Part shown: piece after piece, positions 30,069 through 38,205 of the stretch
Numbering within the stretch: position 1 is the first letter of the stretch
How the letters are laid out: every line of letters begins with the position of its first letter
NCBI RefSeq assembly: GCF_900114925.1
Contig: NZ_FOUR01000002.1
Coordinates: 248,001 to 312,000 of the forward strand
Origin: Marinobacter pelagius
GTDB taxonomy: Bacteria > Pseudomonadota > Gammaproteobacteria > Pseudomonadales > Oleiphilaceae
DNA length: 64,000 nucleotides
Reading direction: 5' to 3'
The notes under the pieces: model-generated
Database searches by the model: none
What the model was told of the DNA's origin: nothing
What the model saw: only the letters and a program-made list of their open reading frames with translations
Made by a program: the position numbers and the translations under genes

Positions 30069-31034
30069 ATGACGGTCCGGATTCGCAAATACAGTTGGCA
30101 ACTGGCTCCCGGTCATATCCGGGATATTCGCCAACGCGTGTTTATCGAGGAACAACAGGTACCGCCGGAACTGGAATGGGACGATACCGACGAGATTGCG
30201 GATCATTTCCTGGCGGTACTGCCTGACAACACCCCGGTGGGCGTCGCCCGGCTGTTCTCCAGCCTGAATGAAACCGCCCACGTTGGCCGTATGGCAATCC
30301 TGCCGGAACATCGGGGCAAAGGCATCGGAGAGACGTTGCTCCGCCATCTGCTGGCCGAGGCTGCGGGCCAGTACGATGAGGTCCGGCTGTCCGCCCAGGA
30401 ACACGCGATTCCTTTCTACCAGCGATCCGGGTTCCATGTGTGCTCGGACGTCTACGACGATGCCGGTATTCCTCACTACGACATGCGCTGCCTTGCACCG
30501 GAGCTCGCCGTAGCCGCACTGGAGGAGCGCGACCATCCGCTGCTGCTGGAAGCGGATCGGCAAAGCTGGCTGTTTGAAAACGAGACCCGCATGCTGGCCC
30601 TGATGGACTCCCTCGCCGGCCAGGCGGGGCAACGGATCTGGTTGTATGACCGCCTGCTGGAACACGACCTGTACGACCGGTTCCGGTTCCGGGAACTGAT
30701 TTCCGCACTGGCCCGCCGCCACCGCCTGAGCGAAGTCCGGTTGCTGATCCACGATGACAAACCGCTGGTCAAGCGCCGCCACCAGCTGGTGGAGCTGATG
30801 CGCCGGTTACCCAGCCGGATTGAACTGAAGCTGGTAAACGACGACTACCCGGTGGAGGACCAGCCGTTCATGCTGATCGATCGGGAGGGCGTGCTGTACC
30901 GCCACGATTTCTCCAAGCCTGCCGGCTTCTGCAACTTCTCCGACAGTGGCCGGGTGAAGCTGCTGTCAGAGGCTTTCCAGCGTATGTGGGACGCCGGGCG
31001 AAGCTCCCTGGAACTGCGTCAGCTACCGCTCTGA
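30069..31034 (+). CDS. GNAT acetyltransferase with an added C-terminal domain
   Basis: A 321-residue two-domain protein. Residues 1-145 are an ElaA-like GNAT domain with IRQRVFIEEQ, the acetyl-CoA loop LPEHRGKGIGETLL near 79-92 and FYQRSGFHV. Residues about 155-321 form a second domain with LYDRLLEHDLYDRFRFRELI and LLIHDDKPLVKRRHQLVEL, resembling the DUF7931 or phospholipase-D-like region known from Pseudomonas homologues. The HDDKPLVKR stretch recalls an HKD-type motif but is not one. The 3' end overlaps convergent lysR by 12 bases. The substrate is unknown. Confidence 0.87.
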   Translation: MTVRIRKYSWQLAPGHIRDIRQRVFIEEQQVPPELEWDDTDEIADHFLAVLPDNTPVGVARLFSSLNETAHVGRMAILPEHRGKGIGETLLRHLLAEAAGQYDEVRLSAQEHAIPFYQRSGFHVCSDVYDDAGIPHYDMRCLAPELAVAALEERDHPLLLEADRQSWLFENETRMLALMDSLAGQAGQRIWLYDRLLEHDLYDRFRFRELISALARRHRLSEVRLLIHDDKPLVKRRHQLVELMRRLPSRIELKLVNDDYPVEDQPFMLIDREGVLYRHDFSKPAGFCNFSDSGRVKLLSEAFQRMWDAGRSSLELRQLPL

Positions 31035-32033
31035 ATGGCGGACCTGAGGCAGGTCCGCGGACTCGAAGCGGGCGCCGAACGGCGCGAACTCCGCATCCAC
31101 TTCCTCCGCCACCTCGGCGATCAGTTTCCTCAGCCACTGGTGATCCATGTTGTGCTGCAGCAGCGGACTCCAGGCCATTTTCAGCTCGAACGGCGGTATT
31201 TCGAACGGCGGCACCTTGACCACCAGGTTGGGATTGTCCTTCTGGAGCCAGGCCGCCCGTGACGGCAGGGTGGCGATCAGATCGTGCTGTTCGGCCAGCA
31301 GCATGGCCACCTGGTAATGGCGGGTAAACACGGAAATCTGCCGCTTGGCCCCCATTCGCCCAAGTGCCTCATCCACCCAACCAAGCCGCTGCACATCTTT
31401 CGGATTAACCCCCACGCCAACGCCAAACCCGGTCTTGCTGACCCAGATATGGCTCGCCGCCAGATAGGTATCCAGGGTGAACGGTTCCTTGAGAATCGGG
31501 TTCCGGGCATTCATCAGGCAGGCAAAATACTCGGTCCAGAGTGTCTTCTGGTGGAATGACTGGGGAATCTTGTCGAAGCGGTTAATGGCCATGTCCAGCC
31601 GCCCCTGCTCAACGTCCAGGAAGCTCACGTCACTGGGGGTCAGCACATCCAGGGTGACATGGGGCGCCTCCTGGCGGATCCGGCGCAGGACCCGGGGCAT
31701 CAGGCAGGACTCGGCGTAGTCACTGGCCATGATCCGGAACACCCGTTGGCTCTCCATGGCCGAGAAAGGCGTTTTCTCCTGCACCGCCTGCTCGATATCC
31801 GACAGGATGCCACGAACCAGCGGCTGCAGTTCCCTGGCCCGTTCCGTGGCCGTCATCCCCTCACTGGTTCTGACCAGCAACGGATCGGCGAACAGGTCCC
31901 GCAATCGCCGCAGGCCGTTACTCATGGCAGGCTGGGTAATCCCGAGATGGTTGGCCGCCTTGGTCACGTTGCGTTCCCGCAACAGCACATCGAGATATAC
32001 CAGCAGGTTCAGGTCGACACGGGAAAGATCCAT
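31023..32033 (-). CDS. LysR-family transcriptional regulator
   Basis: A 336-residue regulator. The helix-turn-helix lies at about 20-45 (DVLLRERNVTKAANHLGITQPAMSNGLRRL) with an initial DLSRVDLNLLVYLD typical of the NodD/LeuO/PcpR branch. The effector domain fills residues 95-310. The frame is open to 32180, but the ATG at 32033 begins the conserved domain. It is divergent from a hybrid sensor kinase across a 257-bp gap with repeated TTGTG half-sites. Targets and effector are unknown. Confidence 0.92.
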   Translation of the reverse strand: MDLSRVDLNLLVYLDVLLRERNVTKAANHLGITQPAMSNGLRRLRDLFADPLLVRTSEGMTATERARELQPLVRGILSDIEQAVQEKTPFSAMESQRVFRIMASDYAESCLMPRVLRRIRQEAPHVTLDVLTPSDVSFLDVEQGRLDMAINRFDKIPQSFHQKTLWTEYFACLMNARNPILKEPFTLDTYLAASHIWVSKTGFGVGVGVNPKDVQRLGWVDEALGRMGAKRQISVFTRHYQVAMLLAEQHDLIATLPSRAAWLQKDNPNLVVKVPPFEIPPFELKMAWSPLLQHNMDHQWLRKLIAEVAEEVDAEFAPFGARFESADLPQVRHSER

Positions 32034-32101
32034 CGGGCGCTCCGGCGTTGCATCAGGGGAAAATCGGATAGTGTTGGCCCGCAAGCAGGCGCAACATTCA
32101 C

Positions 32102-32134
32102 CACAATGATACAGTTGTGTCGAAAAATTCACAA
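32102..32134. promoter_or_regulatory. Candidate regulator-binding half-sites upstream of lysR
   Basis: Three half-sites alternate in orientation: CACAA at 32102-32106, TTGTG at 32115-32119 and CACAA at 32130-32134. The second and third form an inverted repeat with a 10-base spacer, which is LysR-like. They lie about 70-100 bases upstream of the LysR start. Binding is inferred only. Confidence 0.35.
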
Positions 32135-32290
32135 AATCTATAGACCGATTGGGCCACGTCATCCAAAACACGGATTCCATTCGCCTTTTCTGCTACCCTT
32201 GCCCTCGCGTGTTGAATACTATCGGCGACCCTCAGCCACCGCGCCGGGTTCCGATGCTTAACCTGCCGGGAACAGAGACAGCAACTACCC

Positions 32291-34612
32291 GTGACCAACA
32301 CTTTCAAAAAGCGGCTTTCCTACAGGCTGACCCGAGACACCCTCCTCGTCGCCATGGCGCTGGGGCTTGTGCTGAATCTGGTCCAGATCACCCTGGACTA
32401 TTTCAGCGCCCGGGACGGCATGGAAGCGGAAATCAACGCGCTGATCGAGATCAGTCACAGCCCGGCATCCCAGATTGCGTACAACATCGACGTCCGCCTC
32501 GCCGAGGAATTGCTTGATGGCCTGCTGCGCCACCCGGCCACCATCGATGCCCGTATCATCGACAACGAAGGCCATACCATGGCCGCGGCCAGCCAGAGCA
32601 GCCCCGTATCGCCCTACCGCTGGCTCAGTGACCTGCTGTTCGGTGACAGCCGCGCCTTCAGCTCGGAACTCGAGGTCCGGCAGCTCGCCAACCTGCCCCT
32701 GGGCGAACTGGTTGTCACCATTGACACCTTTCATTATGGACTGCAGTTCCTCAAACGAGCCGCCTACACCCTGTTAAGCGGCCTGTTGAAAAGCCTGGCA
32801 CTGTCGGGCGCGCTGCTGGCGATTTTTTACCTCGTTCTGACCCGCCCCATGATGAATGTCATCAGTGCGCTGAGCCGGGTTTCCGCCGACTCCCCGGAAA
32901 AGATCCGCCTGCCCGTGCCCGCACGCCATGAACAGGACGAGATCGGCACCATGGTCGGCATCATCAATCAGCACCTGGAAACCATTGACTCCAGTCTGGA
33001 ACAGCTGCGGGACGCAGAGAGTGCCATCAAGAACTACTCCAACCAGCTCGAGCAGGAAGTGGCGGACCGCACCCGGGAGATCTCGGACAAGAACGAGGCA
33101 TTGCAGCGCGGCAACCGCGCCCTGGTCCGGGCAAAAGAGGATGCAGTCCGCAGGGCCCGGTCAAGGGCCAACTTCCTTGCCAGCATGAGCCATGAGATAC
33201 GGACACCCCTCAATGGTGTCCTGGGTATGCTGGGAGTCGCGCTTGAGGGGGAGCTGGACCCGGTTCAGCGCAACCGGCTCGAGATCGCCCTCAACGCGGG
33301 CGAGAGCCTGCTGGGTCTGCTCAACGATATTCTGGATATCTCCAAGGTCGAGGCAGGCAAGCTCAATCTGGAGCATATTCCGTTCAGTATGCGCAACCTG
33401 ATCGAGGAATGCGCCACCCTGCATTCCCAGCAGGCCCGGGCCAAGGGCATCGATCTGGTCAGCGAAATCGACCCCGAGCTTCCCGAAACCTTCCTGGGCG
33501 ATCCCACCCGGACCCGGCAGATTCTCAACAACCTGATCAGCAACGCCATCAAGTTCACCGATGCCGGGCACGTGAAGATCAAGGCCACTCATTCCGGGGG
33601 CAGCCTGCGCCTGGAAGTGATCGACACCGGCATCGGTATGTCCCGGGAAGGGTTGCACCGGATCTTCTCGCCCTTCTCACAGGCCGATACCGACACCACG
33701 CGTCTCTACGGCGGCACCGGCCTCGGCCTGACGCTGTGCCGGCAGTTGGTGGAGCGAATGCACGGCCAGATCATGGTGGACTCCCGGGAGGGCAGCGGCA
33801 CCCATTTCACCGTTACCCTGCCCCTGCCCGTTCACGAAGAAGCGGAACCCGGCGTGACGGCCCAGCCGATTCCGGAAAAACTCAGACAGATTGGTGTTGC
33901 ATTGGCCGTGCCCCCATCCCACCCGCACCGCCTGGCACTGGAGAGTCAACTGCGGGCCTGGGAGATTCCGGTCCGGGGTGCAAGCCGGCATCCTGAGGGC
34001 GTCCTGCTGTCAACGATCGACACGGGAGACACCGAAACCCTGGCGTTTGCAGACAACTGGCCCGGTGAAGGTGTGATTCTGGCCGAGGCCAGGGGCAACA
34101 GCGTCGGGGGTCATACCAATCATCAGATCCTGTCGCTTCCCCTGAGACGGGATGAACTATACCGGTGCCTGTGCCGGGCAGCCGGCCTGATGCCGGCAGA
34201 AGAAGCCCAGGAAGAGCACAAAGAAGTGCCGACCGGCGCCACCCGGCCGCTGCAGATACTGTTGGTGGAGGACAACCAGGTGAACCAGCTGGTCGCCAGC
34301 AGCCTGCTGAAAAAGCTTGGCCACCGGGTGGACCACGCCGAAAACGGCAAGCGGGCTCTGGAGGCCCTGAGGAATGCCTCCTATGACCTGGTCCTGATGG
34401 ACTGCCAGATGCCGGTGATGGACGGTTACGAAGCCACCCGGCGGATTCGCGAGAACCCGGACTGGAAAGACCTGCCCGTGATTGCCGTCACCGCCAATGT
34501 CATGCAGGGCGACCGCGACGATTGCATTGCCGCCGGCATGAATGACTACATCACCAAGCCCTACAACCGGGACGAACTCCGCAGCACGATCAGTCGCTGG
34601 GCGCCCCGGTAG
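32291..34612 (+). CDS. Hybrid sensor histidine kinase, SagS-like
   Basis: A 773-residue membrane sensor. Order: transmembrane helix near 17-38, periplasmic region to about 155, second helix near 160-185, HAMP near 185-240, coiled coil, HisKA with H301 in SMSHEIRTPLNG, and HATPase with NLISNAIKFTD and GTGLGLTLCRQL. A divergent receiver-like segment at about 535-630 has no obvious phospho-acceptor. A true receiver follows with VEDNQVNQL and the phospho-acceptor D704 in LMDCQMPVMDGYEA. There is no HPt domain, so a separate HPt partner is needed. The start is GTG. Nearby gpx, aminotransferase and htpX recall the Pseudomonas sagS region, where SagS controls attachment and biofilm. BarA/GacS-like is the alternative. 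Confidence 0.85.
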   Translation: MTNTFKKRLSYRLTRDTLLVAMALGLVLNLVQITLDYFSARDGMEAEINALIEISHSPASQIAYNIDVRLAEELLDGLLRHPATIDARIIDNEGHTMAAASQSSPVSPYRWLSDLLFGDSRAFSSELEVRQLANLPLGELVVTIDTFHYGLQFLKRAAYTLLSGLLKSLALSGALLAIFYLVLTRPMMNVISALSRVSADSPEKIRLPVPARHEQDEIGTMVGIINQHLETIDSSLEQLRDAESAIKNYSNQLEQEVADRTREISDKNEALQRGNRALVRAKEDAVRRARSRANFLASMSHEIRTPLNGVLGMLGVALEGELDPVQRNRLEIALNAGESLLGLLNDILDISKVEAGKLNLEHIPFSMRNLIEECATLHSQQARAKGIDLVSEIDPELPETFLGDPTRTRQILNNLISNAIKFTDAGHVKIKATHSGGSLRLEVIDTGIGMSREGLHRIFSPFSQADTDTTRLYGGTGLGLTLCRQLVERMHGQIMVDSREGSGTHFTVTLPLPVHEEAEPGVTAQPIPEKLRQIGVALAVPPSHPHRLALESQLRAWEIPVRGASRHPEGVLLSTIDTGDTETLAFADNWPGEGVILAEARGNSVGGHTNHQILSLPLRRDELYRCLCRAAGLMPAEEAQEEHKEVPTGATRPLQILLVEDNQVNQLVASSLLKKLGHRVDHAENGKRALEALRNASYDLVLMDCQMPVMDGYEATRRIRENPDWKDLPVIAVTANVMQGDRDDCIAAGMNDYITKPYNRDELRSTISRWAPR

Positions 34613-34618
34613 TAACAC

Positions 34619-34633
34619 CCCCGGGCTCCGGGG
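34619..34633. terminator. Possible hairpin between convergent genes
   Basis: CCCCGG-GCT-CCGGGG forms a 6-bp all-GC stem with a 3-base loop in the 32-bp gap between the sensor kinase and gpx stops. No T run follows on either strand, so efficient intrinsic termination is doubtful. Confidence 0.35.
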
Positions 34634-34644
34634 CTACAAGACAG

Positions 34645-35130
34645 CTACAGCAACTCTTCAATATCCTTGCGGATGGCCTCGGGCTTGGCGGTGGGCGGGT
34701 AGCGACGCACAACCCGGCCATTACGGTCCACCAGGAACTTGGTGAAGTTCCATTTGACCTTTTCCGACCCCATCAGACCCCGGGCTTCCTGCTTCAGGAA
34801 CCGGTACAGGGGATGTGTTCCGTCACCGTTCACCTCGATCTTGGCAAACATGGGAAAATCCACACCATAGTTGAGGCTGCAGAACTGACTGATGGATTCG
34901 TCGGTTCCCGGATCCTGGTTCATGAACTGGTTGCAGGGAAACCCGAGAACTTCCAGACCCAGCTCATTCAGATCCTTGTACAAGGCCTGAAGACCCTCAA
35001 GCTGGGGTGTGAACCCACACTTGCTGGCCGTGTTCACGATCAGAAGTACCTTGTCGCGATAGGCCTCCATGCTCTGTCCGTTGCCCTGAATATCACGGAC
35101 GGTAAAATCGTAGATACTGGATTGCGCCAT
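34645..35130 (-). CDS. Glutathione peroxidase family thiol peroxidase
   Basis: A 161-residue peroxidase reducing hydroperoxides. The peroxidatic cysteine is C38 in NTASKCGFT, with the conserved glutamine in GFPCNQF and tryptophan in KWNFTKFLVD completing the catalytic site. It is the cysteine form, not selenocysteine. Such BtuE-like enzymes often use thioredoxin rather than glutathione; trxB is elsewhere in the window. It is convergent with the sensor kinase and divergent from the aminotransferase. In Pseudomonas the homologue is controlled by OspR, which is not seen here. Confidence 0.95.
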   Translation of the reverse strand: MAQSSIYDFTVRDIQGNGQSMEAYRDKVLLIVNTASKCGFTPQLEGLQALYKDLNELGLEVLGFPCNQFMNQDPGTDESISQFCSLNYGVDFPMFAKIEVNGDGTHPLYRFLKQEARGLMGSEKVKWNFTKFLVDRNGRVVRRYPPTAKPEAIRKDIEELL

Positions 35131-35278
35131 TCTGGTCTCCTGTGGTGAGCGCGAGGCCCCTGATTGTGACCAAGTACGATGGAAAATAACACGCCGTTAC
35201 AGGCCACTTGATCACAAAACCGGGAACCTGCCTGAGGTTTACTCCCTAAATCCGCCACAATTCATCATAATTACCCTG

Positions 35279-35306
35279 TTGTAGCGCACCCTCGCTCCGC
35301 TAGAAT
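35279..35306 (+). promoter_or_regulatory. Candidate sigma70 promoter for the aminotransferase
   Basis: A -35 TTGTAG at 35279-35284, 16 bases, then a -10 TAGAAT at 35301-35306. Transcription would start near 35313, giving a leader of about 54 bases before the ATG at 35367. Confidence 0.55.
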
Positions 35307-35366
35307 AAAGCCTTCCGTCAACCGGACGGCTGTGTATCCGTATTACCTCTCAAGGAATCTGAATCC

Positions 35367-36581
35367 ATGCAGAACTACTACAAGTCCGCCAAACTCGATA
35401 ACGTCTGTTACGAAATTCGTGGAGTGGTTCTGCGTGAGGCGCGTCGGCTGGAGGAAGAAGGTCACCGTGTACTCAAGCTCAACATCGGCAACCCCGCCGC
35501 GTTCGAGCTGGATGTGCCGGAAGAGATCCAGCAGGACGTCATCTACAATATGCACCAGGCCCAGGGCTATGTGGAGTCCAAGGGTCTGTTCTCTGCCCGC
35601 AAGGCGGTCATGCATTACTGCCAGCAGCGCGGCATCGACAAGGTGGATATCGACGATATCTACCTGGGCAACGGCGTCAGCGAACTGATCGTGATGTCCA
35701 TGCAGGCGATGCTCAACACCGGTGACGAGGTGCTCATTCCGGCACCGGATTACCCGCTATGGACCGCCGCGGTCACCCTGTCCAGCGGCAAGCCGGTGCA
35801 TTACCGCTGTGACGAGGAGCAGAACTGGTTTCCGGACATCGACGATATCCGCAAGAAGATCACCCGGCGCACCCGGGCCATCGTGCTGATCAACCCCAAC
35901 AACCCAACCGGGGCGGTCTACTCCACCGAGTTGCTGGAGCAGGTCATCGAGCTGGCCCGCAAGCACAACCTGATCGTGCTGTCTGACGAGATCTACGACA
36001 AGATTCTGTATGACGGAACCCGGCACGTGTCCACCGCTTCCCTGGCCGACGACGTCCTGTTCTTCACCTACAATGGCTTGTCCAAGAATTACCGCGCAGC
36101 CGGTTACCGCTCCGGCTGGATGATCATCAGCGGCGCCAAACATCGCGCCCGGGATCTGGTGGAAGGCATCGAGATGCTTTCGAACATGCGCCTGTGTGCC
36201 AATGTTCCGGCACAGCTCGCTATCCAGACCGCCCTGGGTGGATACCAGTCCATCGACGACCTGGTGGCTCCGGGTGGCCGTCTGTTCGAGCAGCGCGACA
36301 CCGCCTGGCGAATGCTGAACGACATTCCCGGCGTCAGCTGTGTGAAGCCGGAGGGCGCCCTGTACCTGTTCCCGAAACTGGACCCGAAGAAGTTCCCCAT
36401 CGTCAATGACGAGAAGCTGGTGCTCGACCTGCTGCTGCAGGAAAAGATCCTGCTGGTACAGGGATCCGCGTTCAACGTGGATGACAAACAGCACCTGCGG
36501 GTGGTCTTCCTGCCACGGGCGGATACTCTCGAGGACGCCATGGGCCGCCTCGGCAATTTCCTGAGCAAATACCAGCAGTAA
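35367..36581 (+). CDS. PLP-dependent aminotransferase, AlaA-like
   Basis: A 404-residue class I/II aminotransferase. The PLP-lysine is K240 in TYNGLSKNYRAAGYRSGW, with conserved NPNNPTGAVY near 176-185 and SDEIYDKILYDG near 206-217. Closest in style to E. coli AlaA and AlaC, which make alanine from pyruvate and glutamate. The substrate cannot be fixed from sequence. A conserved unknown gene follows ten bases later. Confidence 0.93.
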   Translation: MQNYYKSAKLDNVCYEIRGVVLREARRLEEEGHRVLKLNIGNPAAFELDVPEEIQQDVIYNMHQAQGYVESKGLFSARKAVMHYCQQRGIDKVDIDDIYLGNGVSELIVMSMQAMLNTGDEVLIPAPDYPLWTAAVTLSSGKPVHYRCDEEQNWFPDIDDIRKKITRRTRAIVLINPNNPTGAVYSTELLEQVIELARKHNLIVLSDEIYDKILYDGTRHVSTASLADDVLFFTYNGLSKNYRAAGYRSGWMIISGAKHRARDLVEGIEMLSNMRLCANVPAQLAIQTALGGYQSIDDLVAPGGRLFEQRDTAWRMLNDIPGVSCVKPEGALYLFPKLDPKKFPIVNDEKLVLDLLLQEKILLVQGSAFNVDDKQHLRVVFLPRADTLEDAMGRLGNFLSKYQQ

Positions 36582-36591
36582 CGGACAAGTT

Positions 36592-37059
36592 ATGGCAGAC
36601 ATTCACGTCGAGGAATTCTACAAGGACGTCGCCGTCGCTCTGGTGCAGCTCTATGGCGTTTTCCCCCGCCGGGTGAACCTGTTCGTGGAAGACATTGCCG
36701 GGCCGGACGAGCCCGACGAGTTCGGTCTTCACAGCAAGCGGCACATGGCCTGTTTCGGCGCCCTGCTCTGGCTCGAGGAGGAAGGCCTGCTGCGCTACGT
36801 GGACACCATCCGGCAGGAAGCCCTGGACCAGGCCGTGCTGACCCGCGATGCCTTCATCCGGCTCAGCGCCCCGGCTCCGCAAGCACTGGCGGATGCCGCC
36901 GGCGTGCAGGTGGCCGAGACTGACAACCTGCCCCGATCCGTCCAGCGGGATCTCTCCACCCACATCCACCTGATCCGCCAGGCGCTGAAGAGCGGCAACT
37001 CCGCCCGCATCAGCCAGGTGGTCCAGGCTACTTTTTTCGCCGACAGCAGCTACCATTAA
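36592..37059 (+). CDS. Conserved protein of unknown function
   Basis: A 155-residue soluble protein without signal peptide or membrane helix. Visible features are EEFYKDVAVALVQLYGVFPRR at the start, KRHMACFGALLWLEEEGLLRYVDTIRQEALDQAVLT in the middle and a helical C-terminal part. The middle resembles a winged-helix 'treat as low-priority' DNA-binding fold, but no known motif confirms this. It lies between an aminotransferase and htpX, the same place as an unnamed gene in Pseudomonas aeruginosa, so it is conserved. It is probably cotranscribed with the aminotransferase. Confidence 0.85.
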   Translation: MADIHVEEFYKDVAVALVQLYGVFPRRVNLFVEDIAGPDEPDEFGLHSKRHMACFGALLWLEEEGLLRYVDTIRQEALDQAVLTRDAFIRLSAPAPQALADAAGVQVAETDNLPRSVQRDLSTHIHLIRQALKSGNSARISQVVQATFFADSSYH

Positions 37060-37073
37060 ATCGCAGTAATACT

Positions 37074-37101
37074 CTTGAAGCCGAGAACCCGGACCGCATA
37101 T
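37074..37101 (+). promoter_or_regulatory. htpX: Heat-shock (sigma32-type) promoter for htpX
   Basis: CTTGAAG at 37074-37080, 13 bases, then CCGCATAT at 37094-37101. The sigma32 consensus is CTTGAAA, 11-16 bases, CCCCATNT, so only one mismatch occurs in each element. The predicted start near 37108 leaves a leader of about 45 bases. HtpX is a heat-shock gene in E. coli. Confidence 0.65.
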
Positions 37102-37152
37102 TCCGGTCAGATGGGTGAATTATGTCTTTGACTGAACTTTCAAGGAATTAAC

Positions 37153-38034
37153 ATGCGCATACTGCTGTTTCTGGCGACCAACCTTGCGGTCATCGTGGTT
37201 GCCAGTTTTACCCTGCGTCTGCTGGGTGTCGACAGTTACCTGAGCCAGCAAGGCATCGAATACGGCTCGCTGCTGGCGTTTGCGGCGGTGTTCGGCTTCG
37301 CCGGTGCCCTGATTTCACTGTTCATTTCCAAGCCGATGGCCAAGTGGAGCACGAAGGCTCAGGTCATAGAATCTCCGCGGACTCCGGCCGAGCGCTGGCT
37401 GGTGGATACCGTCGCGGAACTGGCTCGGAATGCGGGCATTAAAACGCCGGAAGTGGCCATTTTCCCGGCCTCCCAGTCCAACGCGTTCGCCACCGGCTGG
37501 AACAAGAATGATGCATTGGTGGCCGTCAGTGAGGGGCTTCTGCACCGGTTCAACAAGGACGAAATCCGTGCGGTCCTTGGCCATGAAATCGGGCACGTGG
37601 CCAATGGGGACATGGTGACTCTGGCCCTGATTCAGGGTGTGGTGAACACGTTCGTGATCTTCGCGTCGCGGGTGATCGGCTCTTTTGTGGACCGGGTGGT
37701 GTTCAAGAATGAGCAGGGCCACGGTATCGGGTTCTTCGTGGTCAGCATCGTGGCCGAGATCGTCCTTGGTATCCTGGCCAGCACGATTGTGTTCTGGTTT
37801 TCCCGCCGTCGGGAGTACCGGGCGGATATTGCCGGCGCCCAGCTGGCCGGCCGTTCGGCGATGATCAACGCTTTGGCAAGGCTGAAACAGGAAAGTGAAG
37901 TGCCGGATCAGATGCCGGATTCTTTGCAGGCGTTCGGTATCAACCGCGGTGCCCGGGCCGGTCTGAGTGCGTTGTTCATGACCCATCCGCCGCTGGAAGA
38001 CCGTATACGAGCCCTGCAGGACGCGAACCTCTGA
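37153..38034 (+). CDS. htpX: Membrane zinc metalloprotease HtpX
   Basis: An inner-membrane M48 protease that cleaves misfolded membrane proteins in envelope quality control. The 293 residues have two N-terminal helices (5-25 and 36-58), the zinc motif HEIGH with H144 and H148, two further helices near 157-180 and 193-215, and the third ligand glutamate in [12 protein letters not shown] near 223. Length equals E. coli HtpX. A sigma32-type promoter lies upstream. Confidence 0.98.
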   Translation: MRILLFLATNLAVIVVASFTLRLLGVDSYLSQQGIEYGSLLAFAAVFGFAGALISLFISKPMAKWSTKAQVIESPRTPAERWLVDTVAELARNAGIKTPEVAIFPASQSNAFATGWNKNDALVAVSEGLLHRFNKDEIRAVLGHEIGHVANGDMVTLALIQGVVNTFVIFASRVIGSFVDRVVFKNEQGHGIGFFVVSIVAEIVLGILASTIVFWFSRRREYRADIAGAQLAGRSAMINALARLKQESEVPDQMPDSLQAFGINRGARAGLSALFMTHPPLEDRIRALQDANL

Positions 38035-38058
38035 TGAACTTTCGGGGGCCTGCCCGCA

Positions 38059-38170
38059 TTGCTGGCGGGCTCCTCCTTCCGAAACACGCTCCTTGCGGCA
38101 CGTCCCTGTGACGCTTGAGCTCCGCCATCCATGGCTCCGCACAGTTTCGGAAGGAGGAGCCCACCAGCAA
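38059..38170. repeat. 112-bp element with 27-bp inverted repeats
   Basis: Arms at 38059-38085 and 38144-38170 are reverse complements over 27 bases with one mismatch, including a 19-base perfect core (GGGCTCCTCCTTCCGAAAC at 38067-38085). The 58-base loop contains further GC-rich segments. It fills the gap between convergent htpX and pdxB. The long stem is far bigger than a terminator and has the look of a REP- or MITE-like interspersed repeat. Only one copy is in the window. Confidence 0.75.
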
Positions 38171-38205
38171 CGCTACTGTCGAGCACGCCTCAAGTCCGAT
38201 CGATA

